From: Xanthomonas sp. CFBP 8443
GTDB taxonomy: Bacteria > Pseudomonadota > Gammaproteobacteria > Xanthomonadales > Xanthomonadaceae
Assembly: GCF_025666195.1 (NCBI RefSeq)
Contig: NZ_CP102592.1
Location: 2,418,001-2,482,000 of the forward strand
Direction: 5' to 3'
Length of the DNA: 64,000 nucleotides
The translations under genes were made by a program, and so were the position numbers. Below the pieces are notes generated by a model that was not told the DNA's origin, did no database searches, and saw nothing but the letters and a program-made list of their open reading frames with translations. The stretch's first letter is position 1. Each line of letters starts with the position of its first letter. Shown in pieces: positions 46,276 through 55,215 of the stretch.

Positions 46276-47279
46276 GACGCGTCTTCCTGGAAGGCGGGGC
46301 GGCGGCGCAGCGCGCCCGGGGGTTGGTTCGAAGTGATCTTCACGGCGTTCTGGCCGCGCGAGATGCCGAATTCGCCGGTGAACAGCGGGATGTTCTCCAC
46401 GCACAACGGCACCTGCTTGGGCAGGTCGATCGGCAGCACGTCGCCGATCTTCAGCCGGGTCAGCTCGCGCAAGGTCATCTGCTTTTGCGCCAGCACGCTG
46501 GAGATGGTGACCTCGGCGGTATTGAGCTGCTCGCGCAACATCACGTTCCAGCTCTCGTCGCGGTCCACGCGGTCGCTCTGGATGCCGGCGTCGAGCAGTT
46601 CGCGGATCGGCTCGAGCATCGAATACGGCAGGGTGATGTGGATCTCGCCGCCGCCGCCTTCCAGTTCCACATGGAAGCGGCTGACCACCACGTACTCGCG
46701 CGGGGTGACGATGTTGGCGAAGTGCGGGTTGACCTCGGAATTGAGGTACTCGAACTCCACTTCCATCACCGGCGCCCAGGCCTCGTGCAGGTCGGCGAAG
46801 GTCTGCTTGAGCATCAGCTGGATCACCCGCATCTCGGTCGGGGTGAATTCGCGGCCTTCGATGCGGGTGGGGTAGCGGCCATCGCCGCCGAAGAAGTTGT
46901 CGACCACGGTGAACACCAGGGTCGGCTCGAACACGATCAGGCCGGTGCCGCGCAGCGGCTTGAACTTGATCAGGTTGAGGTTGCTGGGCACGTACAGCGA
47001 GTGCATGTAGTCGTTGAACTTGATCAGGTCGATGCCGCGCACCGACAGGTCGGCCGAGCGCCGGATCAGGTTGAACAGGCCGATCCGCCACAGCCGCGCG
47101 AAGCGCTCGTTGACCATCTCCAGGGTCGGCATGCGCCCGCGGATGATCCGGTCCTGGCTGGAGAAATCGTACTGGCGCGCTTCGCCCGGCGCCGGCGGTG
47201 CCGGCCCGGTGTCCACCGCGCCGGCATCGACGCCATGCAGCAGCGCATCGATCTCGTCTTGGGAAAGCAGGTCGGTCAT
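46272..47279 (-). CDS. fliM: Flagellar motor switch protein FliM
   Basis: A 335-residue FliM. The amino end MTDLLSQDEIDALLHGVD carries the CheY-P-binding peptide (EIDALL, residues 9-14). The central CheC-like domain (about 50-230) and a carboxyl SpoA domain follow. It lies 12 bp after fliL. It receives CheY-P, presumably CheY2, to reverse rotation. Confidence 0.97.
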   Translation of the reverse strand: MTDLLSQDEIDALLHGVDAGAVDTGPAPPAPGEARQYDFSSQDRIIRGRMPTLEMVNERFARLWRIGLFNLIRRSADLSVRGIDLIKFNDYMHSLYVPSNLNLIKFKPLRGTGLIVFEPTLVFTVVDNFFGGDGRYPTRIEGREFTPTEMRVIQLMLKQTFADLHEAWAPVMEVEFEYLNSEVNPHFANIVTPREYVVVSRFHVELEGGGGEIHITLPYSMLEPIRELLDAGIQSDRVDRDESWNVMLREQLNTAEVTISSVLAQKQMTLRELTRLKIGDVLPIDLPKQVPLCVENIPLFTGEFGISRGQNAVKITSNQPPGALRRRPAFQEDAS

Positions 47280-47291
47280 CGCGGCGGCGCC

Positions 47292-47819
47292 TTACTGGGT
47301 CACGAAGCTGGTGAACAGCAGTTCTTCGACGCACTTCTTGCCGGTCTCGGCGGTCATCAGCTTTTGCGCGTCGGCCAGCGCCGCGGCCTGCAGCTTCTTG
47401 CGCCCGGCGAGGTCGGCGATGTCCTGCGCCTGCACCTGCGAGAACAGCATCAGCAGGTGCGCGCGGATCGCCGGGGCGTTCTCGGTGATCAGCTTCAGTT
47501 CTTCCGGGTCGCGGGTCATCAGCTGCACTTCCATCTGCAGGTAGTGCGGGCCGTCTTCGGCGCTGCCGTTGAGGTTGACCACGAACGCCGGGTCCATCGC
47601 GAAGTACTGCGCCGGCTTGGGCAGTTCGGCGGTCTTGGCCGCGGCCTTGGCGTGGGCGTCGTCGGGCTTCTTCAGGAAGAACCAGGCGCCGGCGCCGCCC
47701 CCGCCGAGCACCAGCACCGCGGCGGCGAGGATGATCAGCAGCTTCTTCTTCGACTTGCCGCCCTCGGGGGCATCCTTGGCGTCGGCGGGTTTCTTCGATT
47801 TGTCGGCTGCAGCTGCCAC
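47292..47819 (-). CDS. fliL: Flagellar basal-body protein FliL
   Basis: A 175-residue FliL, read from GTG 47819: AAGGAG stands seven bases upstream and the protein then starts MAAAADKSKKPADAK. An upstream ATG would add 135 residues of leader sequence that includes the promoter. A Lys-rich amino end, one membrane helix (about 24-47) and the periplasmic FliL domain ending FTSFVTQ follow. It stabilises the stator-rotor assembly. First gene of fliLMNOPQR, 38 bp after an RpoN promoter. Confidence 0.93.
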   Translation of the reverse strand: MAAAADKSKKPADAKDAPEGGKSKKKLLIILAAAVLVLGGGGAGAWFFLKKPDDAHAKAAAKTAELPKPAQYFAMDPAFVVNLNGSAEDGPHYLQMEVQLMTRDPEELKLITENAPAIRAHLLMLFSQVQAQDIADLAGRKKLQAAALADAQKLMTAETGKKCVEELLFTSFVTQ

Positions 47820-47856
47820 GGATTGGCTCCTTGAAGGGGGACTCTGCCCCCAGGGA

Positions 47857-47872
47857 TGCAATCGGTGTGCCG
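47857..47872 (-). promoter_or_regulatory. RpoN (sigma-54) type promoter of fliLMNOPQR
   Basis: Minus strand reads CGGCACACCGATTGCA: GGCAC and TTGCA with the required 10 bases between the GG and GC doublets. It differs from the fliE promoter by only two bases and lies 38 bp upstream of the fliL GTG. Confidence 0.82.
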
Positions 47873-48048
47873 AAACGGCAGCAGTGGCTTGCCGGATATT
47901 TGACGGGGGCCGCGACGGCCGGTTGCCGAGGCCGGTTTTCAGGAGGAACTCCAGTCCCGAAGGGCCTTGTCGGCGATGCCCGTCGCGGCCGAAGCCGCTC
48001 CGGGCGGGGAGCGGTTCGCGCCGCGGCGACCGCGGCGGTGCGGCCGGA

Positions 48049-49332
48049 TTACGCGTAGGCGTCGAGCAGGCCGCGCTGGCGCAGGACCGCCGACGGAATC
48101 CCGACGCTGCCCAGCAGCTCGTCGCTGCCGGCTTCGCCGCCGCCCGGCGCGGTGCCTTGCGGGGCGTTCTGCGCGGCGTGCTGGTGCTGCTGGCCGACGT
48201 CGGCCTGGCCGAGCTGGAAGCCATGCTGGCCGAGCATCTCGCGCAGCCGCGGCAGGCTGTTCTCCAGCGCCTGGCGCACGTCGGCCTGGGCGCTGCTGAA
48301 GCTGGCGTTGACCTGGTCGCCGTTCAGATGCAGGCGCACCTCGACCGGGCCGAGCTCGGCAGGACTGAGCTTGATGTGGGCGTGGCCGATCTTCTGGTCC
48401 GCCAGCCAGCTCATGCGCGCGCCCATCGCGTCGTCGAAGTTGTCGCCGTGCAGCTGCGGGGTCGGGGTCGGCGAGCCGGTGAACGGCGCGGCCGCGTCCG
48501 CGGTGCGCGACGGGGCGTGGATTCCCGCCGGTCCCACGAGGTTGACCGGATCGGTGCCGGTGCCGGCGGCAGCGCCGCCGTTGTCGGTGGCCTTGTCCGC
48601 GACCGCGCTGGCCAGCGCCGCCACCGGTGCCGCGGCATCGCCGCCGCCCGCCGCCTGTGCGGCGGCACCGGCGACCTGCGCCAGCATGCCGCCGAAGCTG
48701 CCGGCGGCGACCGCGGCGCTGGCCCCGGTCGCGCCCGGCGTGGCCGCGGTCGTCGCGCCCGCAGCGGCGGCTGCGGGGTCGGTGCCGGCGGCCAGGGCGT
48801 CGCCGCCGAGCAGCGCGGCCACGCCCTTGGCCGCGGCGCCGGCCACGCCGATCGCCAGCCCGGCGGCCGCGCCCAGCGGGCCGGCACTGACTGCGGGCAG
48901 CGCCGCGCCGAGCACGGGCAACAGGCCCAGGCCGATGCCGGCCAGGCCGGCCGGCGGCCAGCCGGCGTCTTCCTCGCTGTCCTCGCCCTGCTTGGCGTCG
49001 GCCTTGGCGCTCTTGGCCGGCGCCTTGGTCTCCTCGCTGCTCTTCTCGCTGTCGCCCGCGGCCTGCGCGCCGGCCTGCGCGCTGCGCGCCGGCTCGCTGG
49101 CGGCGTCGTCCGCCGCCTCGGGCCGCTTGGATGCGGCGTCCTTGTCGGCAGAGGCCTGCTGCGACTTGGTGCTGGGGCGCGGCGCCGGCTTCGGCGCTGC
49201 GTTCGCGTTGTCGTTGCCGAGCAGCGCGGCGAAATCCTGGCCACCGTTGCGGTCCGGGCCCTGCGCGTCGGCGCCGCCGCCGGGGATGCTGGCGCGGCCG
49301 CTGCCGCCCAGTGCGGAAAGTGCGGTGTTCAT
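48049..49332 (-). CDS. fliK: Flagellar hook-length control protein FliK
   Basis: A 427-residue FliK. Most of the protein is Ala/Pro/Gly-rich low complexity, as usual for the ruler segment. The conserved carboxyl domain (about 305-395) has ADQKIGHAHIKLSPAELGPVEVRLHLNGDQVNASF, which binds FlhB to switch export. It overlaps fliJ by 4 bp; an extended in-frame amino end would be antiphase fliJ sequence. A hairpin (48019-48037) follows the stop codon. Last gene of the fliE operon. Confidence 0.93.
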   Translation of the reverse strand: MNTALSALGGSGRASIPGGGADAQGPDRNGGQDFAALLGNDNANAAPKPAPRPSTKSQQASADKDAASKRPEAADDAASEPARSAQAGAQAAGDSEKSSEETKAPAKSAKADAKQGEDSEEDAGWPPAGLAGIGLGLLPVLGAALPAVSAGPLGAAAGLAIGVAGAAAKGVAALLGGDALAAGTDPAAAAAGATTAATPGATGASAAVAAGSFGGMLAQVAGAAAQAAGGGDAAAPVAALASAVADKATDNGGAAAGTGTDPVNLVGPAGIHAPSRTADAAAPFTGSPTPTPQLHGDNFDDAMGARMSWLADQKIGHAHIKLSPAELGPVEVRLHLNGDQVNASFSSAQADVRQALENSLPRLREMLGQHGFQLGQADVGQQHQHAAQNAPQGTAPGGGEAGSDELLGSVGIPSAVLRQRGLLDAYA

Positions 49333-49796
49333 CGGTTGTCTCCGTGTTCGGTGTCGCTGTCGGCTGCGGCCACCGCCAGGCGCACCCGGCGCGCGCCGAG
49401 GTCGTCCATCTCGCGCTGGCTGCGGCGGTCGTCGACCTTGCGTTCCTGGGCGCGGTAGCTGGCCGCCAGCTGTTCCAGCACCTGCTTGTCGCGGCTGGCC
49501 AGCAGCAGCCGGCTGCGTTCCATCTCCACCTTCTCGCGGTTGCGGTCCACGGTCTGGCACTGCTGCTGCACCGCGCTCTCCAGGCGGTCCAGGAACGCGC
49601 GGCGGTTGGCCAGCTGCGCCAGGCTGGTCGCGGCCATCTGGCTGTTGGCGTATTCCTCGGCGTAGCGGCGCAGTTCTTCCAGCCGCGATTCGTGGGTCTC
49701 CAGCGCGCGCTGGCGCTCGGCCAGGTCGCGGGCGACCTCGTCCTCGTGCTGCTGGGCGCGGCGGAGCAGGGGATCGATACGCTGTGATTGCATCAT
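49329..49796 (-). CDS. fliJ: Flagellar export chaperone FliJ
   Basis: A 155-residue, almost wholly helical protein rich in Glu, Arg and Gln, predicted as a long coiled coil. It resembles the stalk subunit that couples the FliI ATPase to FlhA. It lies 3 bp after fliI and overlaps fliK by 4 bp. Sequence signatures are weak, as usual for FliJ; position decides the call. Confidence 0.92.
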   Translation of the reverse strand: MMQSQRIDPLLRRAQQHEDEVARDLAERQRALETHESRLEELRRYAEEYANSQMAATSLAQLANRRAFLDRLESAVQQQCQTVDRNREKVEMERSRLLLASRDKQVLEQLAASYRAQERKVDDRRSQREMDDLGARRVRLAVAAADSDTEHGDNR

Positions 49797-49799
49797 GGC

Positions 49800-51176
49800 T
49801 TAGTTCTCACGTTCGACCAGGCGCTTCAATGCGGCCTGGCTGTGGGGCAGATCTGCGGCCTTGGCGACATCCTGTCCGAGGAATTCCATGATCTCCGGCC
49901 ACCGCTCCAGCGCCTCGTCCACGGCCGCATCGTTGCCGCGCTGGTAGGCGCCGATGGTGATCAGGTCGCGGTTGGACGAGTACGCCGAGACCAGCCGCTT
50001 CAGCGCGCGGATGCGCAGCCGCCACGGTTCGTCGGCGATGTCCTGGACCACGCGGCTGACCGAGGATTCGACGTCGATGGCCGGGTACAGGCCGCTGTCG
50101 GCGACGCGGCGCGAGAGCAGGATGTGGCCGTCGAGGATGGCGCGCGCGGCGTCGGCGATCGGATCCTGCGGATCGTCGCCTTCGGTCAGCACGGTGTAGA
50201 AGGCGGTGATCGAGCCGCGGCCCTTGGCGCCGTTGCCGGCGCGCTCGACCAGCGCCGGCAGCTTGGCGAACACCGACGGCGGATAGCCGCGGGTGGTCGG
50301 CGGTTCGCCGACCGACAGGCCGATCTCGCGCTGCGCCTGGGCGAAGCGGGTCAGCGAATCCATCAGCAGCAGCACGTTCAGGCCCTGGTCGCGGAACCAT
50401 TCGGCGATCGCGGTGGCGCGGTAGGCGCCATGCAGGCGCGCCAGCGGCGGGCGGTCGGCCGGGGCGGCGACGACCACCGCGCGGCGCAGGCCTTCCTCGC
50501 CCAGCGTGGTCTCGACGAAATCGCGCACTTCGCGGCCGCGTTCGCCGATCAGTCCGACCACGATCACGTCGGCGGCGGTGTAGCGGGTCATCATCCCGAG
50601 CAGGGTGGACTTGCCGACGCCGGAGCCGGCGAACAGGCCCACGCGCTGGCCGCGGCCGATCGGCAGCAGCGCGTTGATCGCACGCACGCCGACGTCCAGC
50701 GGGGTGGTGATCGGCTCGCGCGCCAGCGGGTTGATCGACACGCCGGCCATGCCCACCGAGCCCTCGGCGCGGATCGGGCCCTTGCCGTCCAGCGGCACGC
50801 CGTCCGAGTCGATGACCCGGCCGAGCAGGCCTTCGCCCACTTCCACGCCGCCGCGGCGGCGCACCGGCACCACCCGCGCGTTGGGCAGCAGGCCATGGGT
50901 TTCGGCGCTGGGCATCAGCGAGGTGCGCTCGCCGGAGAAGCCGACCACTTCGGCATCGACCCAGCCGCCGTCGACCTCGACCTTGCAGGTGGCGCCCATC
51001 GGCGCTTCGCAGCCGACCGCTTCGAGGGTCAGCCCGACCGCGCGGCGCAGGATGCCCTCGCGGATCAGGCCGCGGCCGGCGGCGGCGTCGAGGTCGAGCT
51101 GGCCCAGGCGCGAGGCCAGGCGCAGGTTGCGCGCGTCCAGCCAGTCGGCCGGGTGGGTGCCGGACAGCGCGCTCAC
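49800..51176 (-). CDS. fliI: Flagellum-specific ATPase FliI
   Basis: A 458-residue F1-beta-like ATPase with Walker A GSGVGKST at 184-191, catalytic GERGREV around 211 and Walker B LLLMDSLTR with Asp273. It begins with GTG 51176, which overlaps the fliH stop by 4 bp (GTGA). A longer frame upstream would run through fliH in the wrong phase. It powers unfolding and release of export substrates with FliH and FliJ. Confidence 0.95.
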   Translation of the reverse strand: MSALSGTHPADWLDARNLRLASRLGQLDLDAAAGRGLIREGILRRAVGLTLEAVGCEAPMGATCKVEVDGGWVDAEVVGFSGERTSLMPSAETHGLLPNARVVPVRRRGGVEVGEGLLGRVIDSDGVPLDGKGPIRAEGSVGMAGVSINPLAREPITTPLDVGVRAINALLPIGRGQRVGLFAGSGVGKSTLLGMMTRYTAADVIVVGLIGERGREVRDFVETTLGEEGLRRAVVVAAPADRPPLARLHGAYRATAIAEWFRDQGLNVLLLMDSLTRFAQAQREIGLSVGEPPTTRGYPPSVFAKLPALVERAGNGAKGRGSITAFYTVLTEGDDPQDPIADAARAILDGHILLSRRVADSGLYPAIDVESSVSRVVQDIADEPWRLRIRALKRLVSAYSSNRDLITIGAYQRGNDAAVDEALERWPEIMEFLGQDVAKAADLPHSQAALKRLVEREN

Positions 51177-51796
51177 AGGCCCGCTCCGGACTTGCGCATC
51201 ACCGTTTCCAGCGCCGCGCGCAGGCGCGCTTCCAGGGTGCCGTCGATGCGCACCGCTTCGGCGTGCACGCGCAGGTCGCCGCGGCTCAGGGTCAGGTCCG
51301 GCACCAGCCGGGTGCCGTCGGCCATCAGCGCCAGCAGCGGGGTCAGCGCGGCGATGTCGTCCGGGTGCAGGCGCACCTCGACCTCGCGGCGCGCGCCGCC
51401 GACCGCGTCCAGCGCTTCGCCGACCAGGTCCGCCAGCAGCGCCGGATCGGCCTCGTAGGCGCGGCCGACCAGGCTGCCGGCGATGCGCACGGCCAGCTCG
51501 CCGAGCGCGCCGACCACTTCGTTCTCCAGCCGCGCCAACGGGCGCGAGAAATTGTCCAGGATGCCTTCGATCTGCGCGGTCAGGCGACGGATCTCGGCCT
51601 GGCCCTGGGCCAGGCCCTCGGCATGGCCGCGCTCGAAGCCCTCGTGTTGCGCGGCGGCCTCGATCGCCTGGATGTCCTCCAGGCTCGGCGGGCGCAGCAC
51701 CGGTTCCTCGGGCAGCGACGGCTCCTCGAACTGCGGCTCCGACGGCGGTGCCACGTTGAGTTCCGGCGCCAGCCAGCGCACCACGTTGCCGCTCAT
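51173..51796 (-). CDS. fliH: Flagellar export regulator FliH
   Basis: A 207-residue protein: Glu/Pro-rich amino part, a helical segment with GFERGHAEGLAQGQAEIRRL, and a carboxyl FliH/VirB-like domain (ELAVRIAGSLVGRAYEADPALLADLVGEAL). It holds FliI near the C-ring and restrains its ATPase. It overlaps both fliG and fliI by 4 bp. Confidence 0.95.
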   Translation of the reverse strand: MSGNVVRWLAPELNVAPPSEPQFEEPSLPEEPVLRPPSLEDIQAIEAAAQHEGFERGHAEGLAQGQAEIRRLTAQIEGILDNFSRPLARLENEVVGALGELAVRIAGSLVGRAYEADPALLADLVGEALDAVGGARREVEVRLHPDDIAALTPLLALMADGTRLVPDLTLSRGDLRVHAEAVRIDGTLEARLRAALETVMRKSGAGL

Positions 51797-52803
51797 ACCA
51801 TCGCCTCCGCACCGGCGCCGCCGAGGCTGATCACGCCTTCATCGGCCAACCGCCGCACGATCGCCAGGATTTCCTTCTGCGCGCCTTCCACGTCGGCCAG
51901 GCGCACCGGGCCGCGCGCTTCCATGTCCTCGAGCAGGATCTCGGCCGCGCGCTGGGACATGTTCTTGGTGATCTTCTCGCGCACCTTGATGTCGGCGCCG
52001 CGCAGGGCCAGGCCGAGGCGGTCGCCGCTGACTTCGCGCAGCAGGGTCTGCAGCGCGCGGTCTTCCAGCTCGACCAGGTTGTCGAACACGAACATCAGGT
52101 CCTGGATGCGGGTGCTGAGCTCGGCGTCGATCTTGCCGATCGCCGCCAGCACGCCCTGGTCCTGGCCGCTGTCCATGAAGTTGAGGATGTTGGCGGCGAC
52201 CTTGACCCCGCCGACGTTGGACGACTTCAGGTTCTGGTTGCCGGAGAACTGCCGTTCCATGATCTCGTTGAGCTCGCTCAGCGCGTTCGGCGGGATGCCG
52301 TCGAGCGTGGCGATGCGCATCAGCACGTCGGCGCGGGTGCGCTCGGGCAGCAGCTTCAGCGCCTCGGCGGCCTGGTCGCTGTCCAGGTGCGCCATGACGA
52401 TGGCGATGATCTGCGGATGCTCGTTGCGCACCAGGTCGGCGACCGCGCGCGGGTCCATCCACTTCAGCGTGTCCAGGCCGGTGGTGTTGCGGCCGAGCAG
52501 GATGCGGTCGATCAGCCCGCCGGCCTTGTCGGCGCCCAGCGCCTGCACCAGCACGTTGCGGATGTAGTCGTCGGCACCCACGCCCAGCGAGGTCTTGCTG
52601 CCGAGTTCGGAATTGAACTCGTCCATGACCTGCTCGACCTGGTCGCGCGAGATGCCGCTCATGGTCGCCATGGCGATGCCGATCTTCTGCACCTCCTTGG
52701 GATCCATGTGCTTGAGCACCTCGGCCGCGTCGGCTTCGCCGAGCGACAGCAGCAGCACGGCGGCGCGCTGGGTACCGTTCATCGCGCTTGCATCAGGCTT
52801 CAT
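51793..52803 (-). CDS. fliG: Flagellar motor switch protein FliG
   Basis: A 336-residue FliG with amino, middle (EHPQ motif at 128-131, in RNEHPQIIAIVMAHL) and carboxyl domains. The last has the charged torque helix with LRGADIKVREKITKNMSQRAAEIL. It overlaps the end of fliF by 11 bp. An internal ATG at codon 8 is possible, but only the first start has a purine-rich upstream stretch (GGGATGGG). Confidence 0.97.
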   Translation of the reverse strand: MKPDASAMNGTQRAAVLLLSLGEADAAEVLKHMDPKEVQKIGIAMATMSGISRDQVEQVMDEFNSELGSKTSLGVGADDYIRNVLVQALGADKAGGLIDRILLGRNTTGLDTLKWMDPRAVADLVRNEHPQIIAIVMAHLDSDQAAEALKLLPERTRADVLMRIATLDGIPPNALSELNEIMERQFSGNQNLKSSNVGGVKVAANILNFMDSGQDQGVLAAIGKIDAELSTRIQDLMFVFDNLVELEDRALQTLLREVSGDRLGLALRGADIKVREKITKNMSQRAAEILLEDMEARGPVRLADVEGAQKEILAIVRRLADEGVISLGGAGAEAMV

Positions 52804-54499
52804 TGGCGACCCATCCCTTCACGACTTGCGCAACACGCTTGGAATCCACTTTGACCGCTTCGCGCGCCAGGCGCAGACGCTCCTCGTAGGCGTCGGGCAG
52901 GGCGATCGCCGGACGCGCGCCGCCGGCGATGCGGGCGGTGTCCTCGGCCAGCGACGGCAGCAGCGGGTCTTCGTCGTCGAGCATCGAGACGTCGGCGCTG
53001 TGCGGTTCGGCCTTGTCCTTGCTCTTGGCCGGCGCCGGGCCGGCGATCTGGCGCAGCGCCGGGCGCAGCACGCCGAACAGCAGGGCCAGCACCACCGCCG
53101 CGCCGAGCAGCAGGCGCAACCCGTTCATCACTCGCGGATCTTCCCACCAACCCGGCTTGTCCGCCGCTTCCGGCGCTTCGCGCACGAACGGGGCGTTCAT
53201 CACCGACACGGTGTCGCCGCGCTCGGCGCTGAAGCCGACCGCCTGCTTGACCAGGCCTTCGATGCGGGTCAGTTCGGCGGCGCTGAGCGCCTGCTCGACG
53301 GTCTTGCCCTTGGCGCCCGGCCGCGGCACGTGGTCGACCAGCACCGCCACCGACACGCGCTTGATCCGGCCCGGCGGCTGCCGGGTGTGCTGCAGGGTGC
53401 GGTCCAGTTCGTAGTTGCGGGTGGCGCTCTTGGAGCTTTCGGTCGGGGTCGCGGCGGCGGCCTGCTGGGTGTTGGCCGGGGTCGCGCCCGGGGTGCCGGC
53501 GGCGCCGGGCTGTCCTGGCGCGGCGGCGCCTGGCGGGGTGTTGCTGGTCGCGCCGGGCACGCCCTGCGGGCCGGCCGCGGCGGTGCTGCTGTCGCTGACC
53601 TGCTCGCTGCGCAGCTTCGGCGGCTCGCCGTTGTACAGCTCGCGCGCTTCCTCGGTGACCGAGAAATCCATGTCCACGCTGACTTCCGGATTGACCCGGC
53701 CGGGGCCGGTCATCGGCTCCAGCAGTTCGCGGATGCGCTGGTTGTAGGAGGCTTCCTGGCGCCGCACCTGCTCGAACTGGGCCGCGTTCAGCGCCGCGTC
53801 GCTGTTCGGATCGGCGATGGTCAGCATGCGCCCGCTCTGGTCGACCACGGTGACCCGCTCCGGGGTCAGGTCGGGGATGCTGGAGGCGACCATGTTGACG
53901 ATCGCATCGACCTGGTTGCGCTCCAGGGTGGTACCACCGCGCAGTTCCAAGACCACCGAGGCGCTGGCCACTTCGCGCTGGCGGGTGAACGCGCTGGGCT
54001 TGGGAATGGCCAGATGCACCCGCGCCTCGCGCACCGGGCGCAGGCTGGCGATGGTGCGTGCCAGCTCGGTCTCCAGCGCGTGCTGGTAGCGCGCGTTCTC
54101 GACGAACTGGCTGACGCCGAAGCCCGGGTCCTTCTCCATCACCTCGAAACCCATGTTGCCGGTGTCGGTCAGGCCGGCGCCGGCCAGCTTCAGCCGCGCG
54201 TCGTAGAGCTTGTCCTCCGGCACGGTGATCGCGCCGGTGGTCGGGTCGAGCTTGAACGGGATCTGCGCGGTGCGCAGCAGGTCGGTGGCCTCGGCCGTGC
54301 CCTTTTCGTCCAGGCCGGTGTACAGCGGGGTGAAGGCGGGCTTCTGCGACCAGAAGAACACGAACAGGCCGGCGGCCACAGCCACCGCGATCATCGCCAT
54401 CAGGCCGAGGCGACGGGTGATCTGCAGGCTCTGCAGGCGATCGAACCAGGCACCTGCCTTTTCGCCGTTGAGGGTTTCTTTGCTGAGCGCAAGGGCCAT
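52793..54499 (-). CDS. fliF: Flagellar MS-ring protein FliF
   Basis: A 568-residue FliF. The first membrane helix is about 31-50, the ring-building motifs lie in the periplasm (GFEVMEKDPGFGVSQFVENARYQHALETELARTI), there is an Ala/Pro/Gly-rich loop (about 300-350), the second membrane helix is about 450-470, and the cytoplasmic tail that binds FliG ends in VKGWVANEA. It lies 11 bp after fliE. Confidence 0.97.
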   Translation of the reverse strand: MALALSKETLNGEKAGAWFDRLQSLQITRRLGLMAMIAVAVAAGLFVFFWSQKPAFTPLYTGLDEKGTAEATDLLRTAQIPFKLDPTTGAITVPEDKLYDARLKLAGAGLTDTGNMGFEVMEKDPGFGVSQFVENARYQHALETELARTIASLRPVREARVHLAIPKPSAFTRQREVASASVVLELRGGTTLERNQVDAIVNMVASSIPDLTPERVTVVDQSGRMLTIADPNSDAALNAAQFEQVRRQEASYNQRIRELLEPMTGPGRVNPEVSVDMDFSVTEEARELYNGEPPKLRSEQVSDSSTAAAGPQGVPGATSNTPPGAAAPGQPGAAGTPGATPANTQQAAAATPTESSKSATRNYELDRTLQHTRQPPGRIKRVSVAVLVDHVPRPGAKGKTVEQALSAAELTRIEGLVKQAVGFSAERGDTVSVMNAPFVREAPEAADKPGWWEDPRVMNGLRLLLGAAVVLALLFGVLRPALRQIAGPAPAKSKDKAEPHSADVSMLDDEDPLLPSLAEDTARIAGGARPAIALPDAYEERLRLAREAVKVDSKRVAQVVKGWVANEA

Positions 54500-54510
54500 C
54501 GTCGTCTACC

Positions 54511-54873
54511 TTACAGCGGCATGTTCATCACGTCCTGGTACGCCTGGACGAGTCGGTTGCGGACTTCCACGGTGGCGCGGAACGCCACCTGGGACTGTTG
54601 CGCGGCCATCATCACCTTGGCCAGGCCGGCGTTGGGGTCGCCCATTTCGAAAGCCTTGGCCAGATTGCCGGCCTTCTGCTGGGTTTCGTTGACCCCGCTG
54701 AGCGCGCTGCGCAGGGTCTCGCTGAAGCTAGGTCCCTGCGTGCCCTGGGTCCCGGTCAGGCCCTCGATCGCATTGCTGCGCCCGGCATCGGCCACCTGCG
54801 CGGGCGCGGCCTGGCCGACCTGGCTCTGGTAGCTGCGGATCTGCGAGAGGATGGAACTGATGGAGTCGCTCAT
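54511..54873 (-). CDS. fliE: Flagellar hook-basal-body protein FliE
   Basis: A 120-residue FliE with the conserved carboxyl part ANLAK-type block (KAGNLAKAFEMGDPNAGLAKVMMAAQQSQVAFRATVEVRNRLVQAYQDVMNMPL). It joins the MS ring to the rod. First gene of fliEFGHIJK; an RpoN promoter lies about 40 bp upstream. Confidence 0.96.
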   Translation of the reverse strand: MSDSISSILSQIRSYQSQVGQAAPAQVADAGRSNAIEGLTGTQGTQGPSFSETLRSALSGVNETQQKAGNLAKAFEMGDPNAGLAKVMMAAQQSQVAFRATVEVRNRLVQAYQDVMNMPL

Positions 54874-54911
54874 ACGGGGATGTCCATGCCAGGGCGGCTA
54901 CCCGGGATGGA

Positions 54912-54927
54912 TGCAAGCCGTGTGCCG
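54912..54927 (-). promoter_or_regulatory. RpoN (sigma-54) type promoter of fliEFGHIJK
   Basis: Minus strand reads CGGCACACGGCTTGCA: GGCAC, five bases, TTGCA, with the GG/GC doublets correctly spaced. It lies about 40 bp upstream of the fliE ATG. Confidence 0.85.
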
Positions 54928-55006
54928 AAATCCGGCGGGTGCCGATCGGCTACCCGGACGGACGGGCGAATGCGTGGCTGCGTCGAATGGCACGAGGCTT
55001 CGCCCG

Positions 55007-55054
55007 TACCCTCATCCGCCCCTTCGGGGCACCTTCTCCCGGGGGGAGAAGGGA
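55007..55054. repeat. Dispersed double-palindrome repeat
   Basis: Two adjacent perfect hairpins: GCCCC-TTC-GGGGC (55018-55030) and CCTTCTCCC-GGG-GGGAGAAGG (55032-55052), preceded by TACCCTCATCC. The layout is that of widely dispersed intergenic palindromic units in proteobacteria. Confidence 0.6.
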
Positions 55055-55215
55055 GCGCGTGCCGTGCGATGGCCGGCGGCGCCGGCGTCGGCTTCCCGAC
55101 GCCGCCCGGCCGCAGCGGTCGGTCCGCGGGTGCCGGCCGATTGACGCGCCGCGCCGGCGCGGGTCCCGGCCAGGATCAGGATGCAATGTCGGTGCCGGCC
55201 CGACGGCCGCTGTGC

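Larger units (their letters stand above)
54874..55215. other. Intergenic region between the large glycosyltransferase and fliE
   Basis: No gene seen. It holds the RpoN promoter of fliE (54912-54927), a double-hairpin repeat (55007-55054) and an 8-bp hairpin (55084-55091 with 55096-55103) that could help end the glycosyltransferase transcript. Confidence 0.6.

Noticed and set aside
48019..48037. Terminator after fliK
   Set aside because: An 8-bp perfect hairpin follows the stop codon, but there is no T-run and the local GC content makes chance pairing likely.
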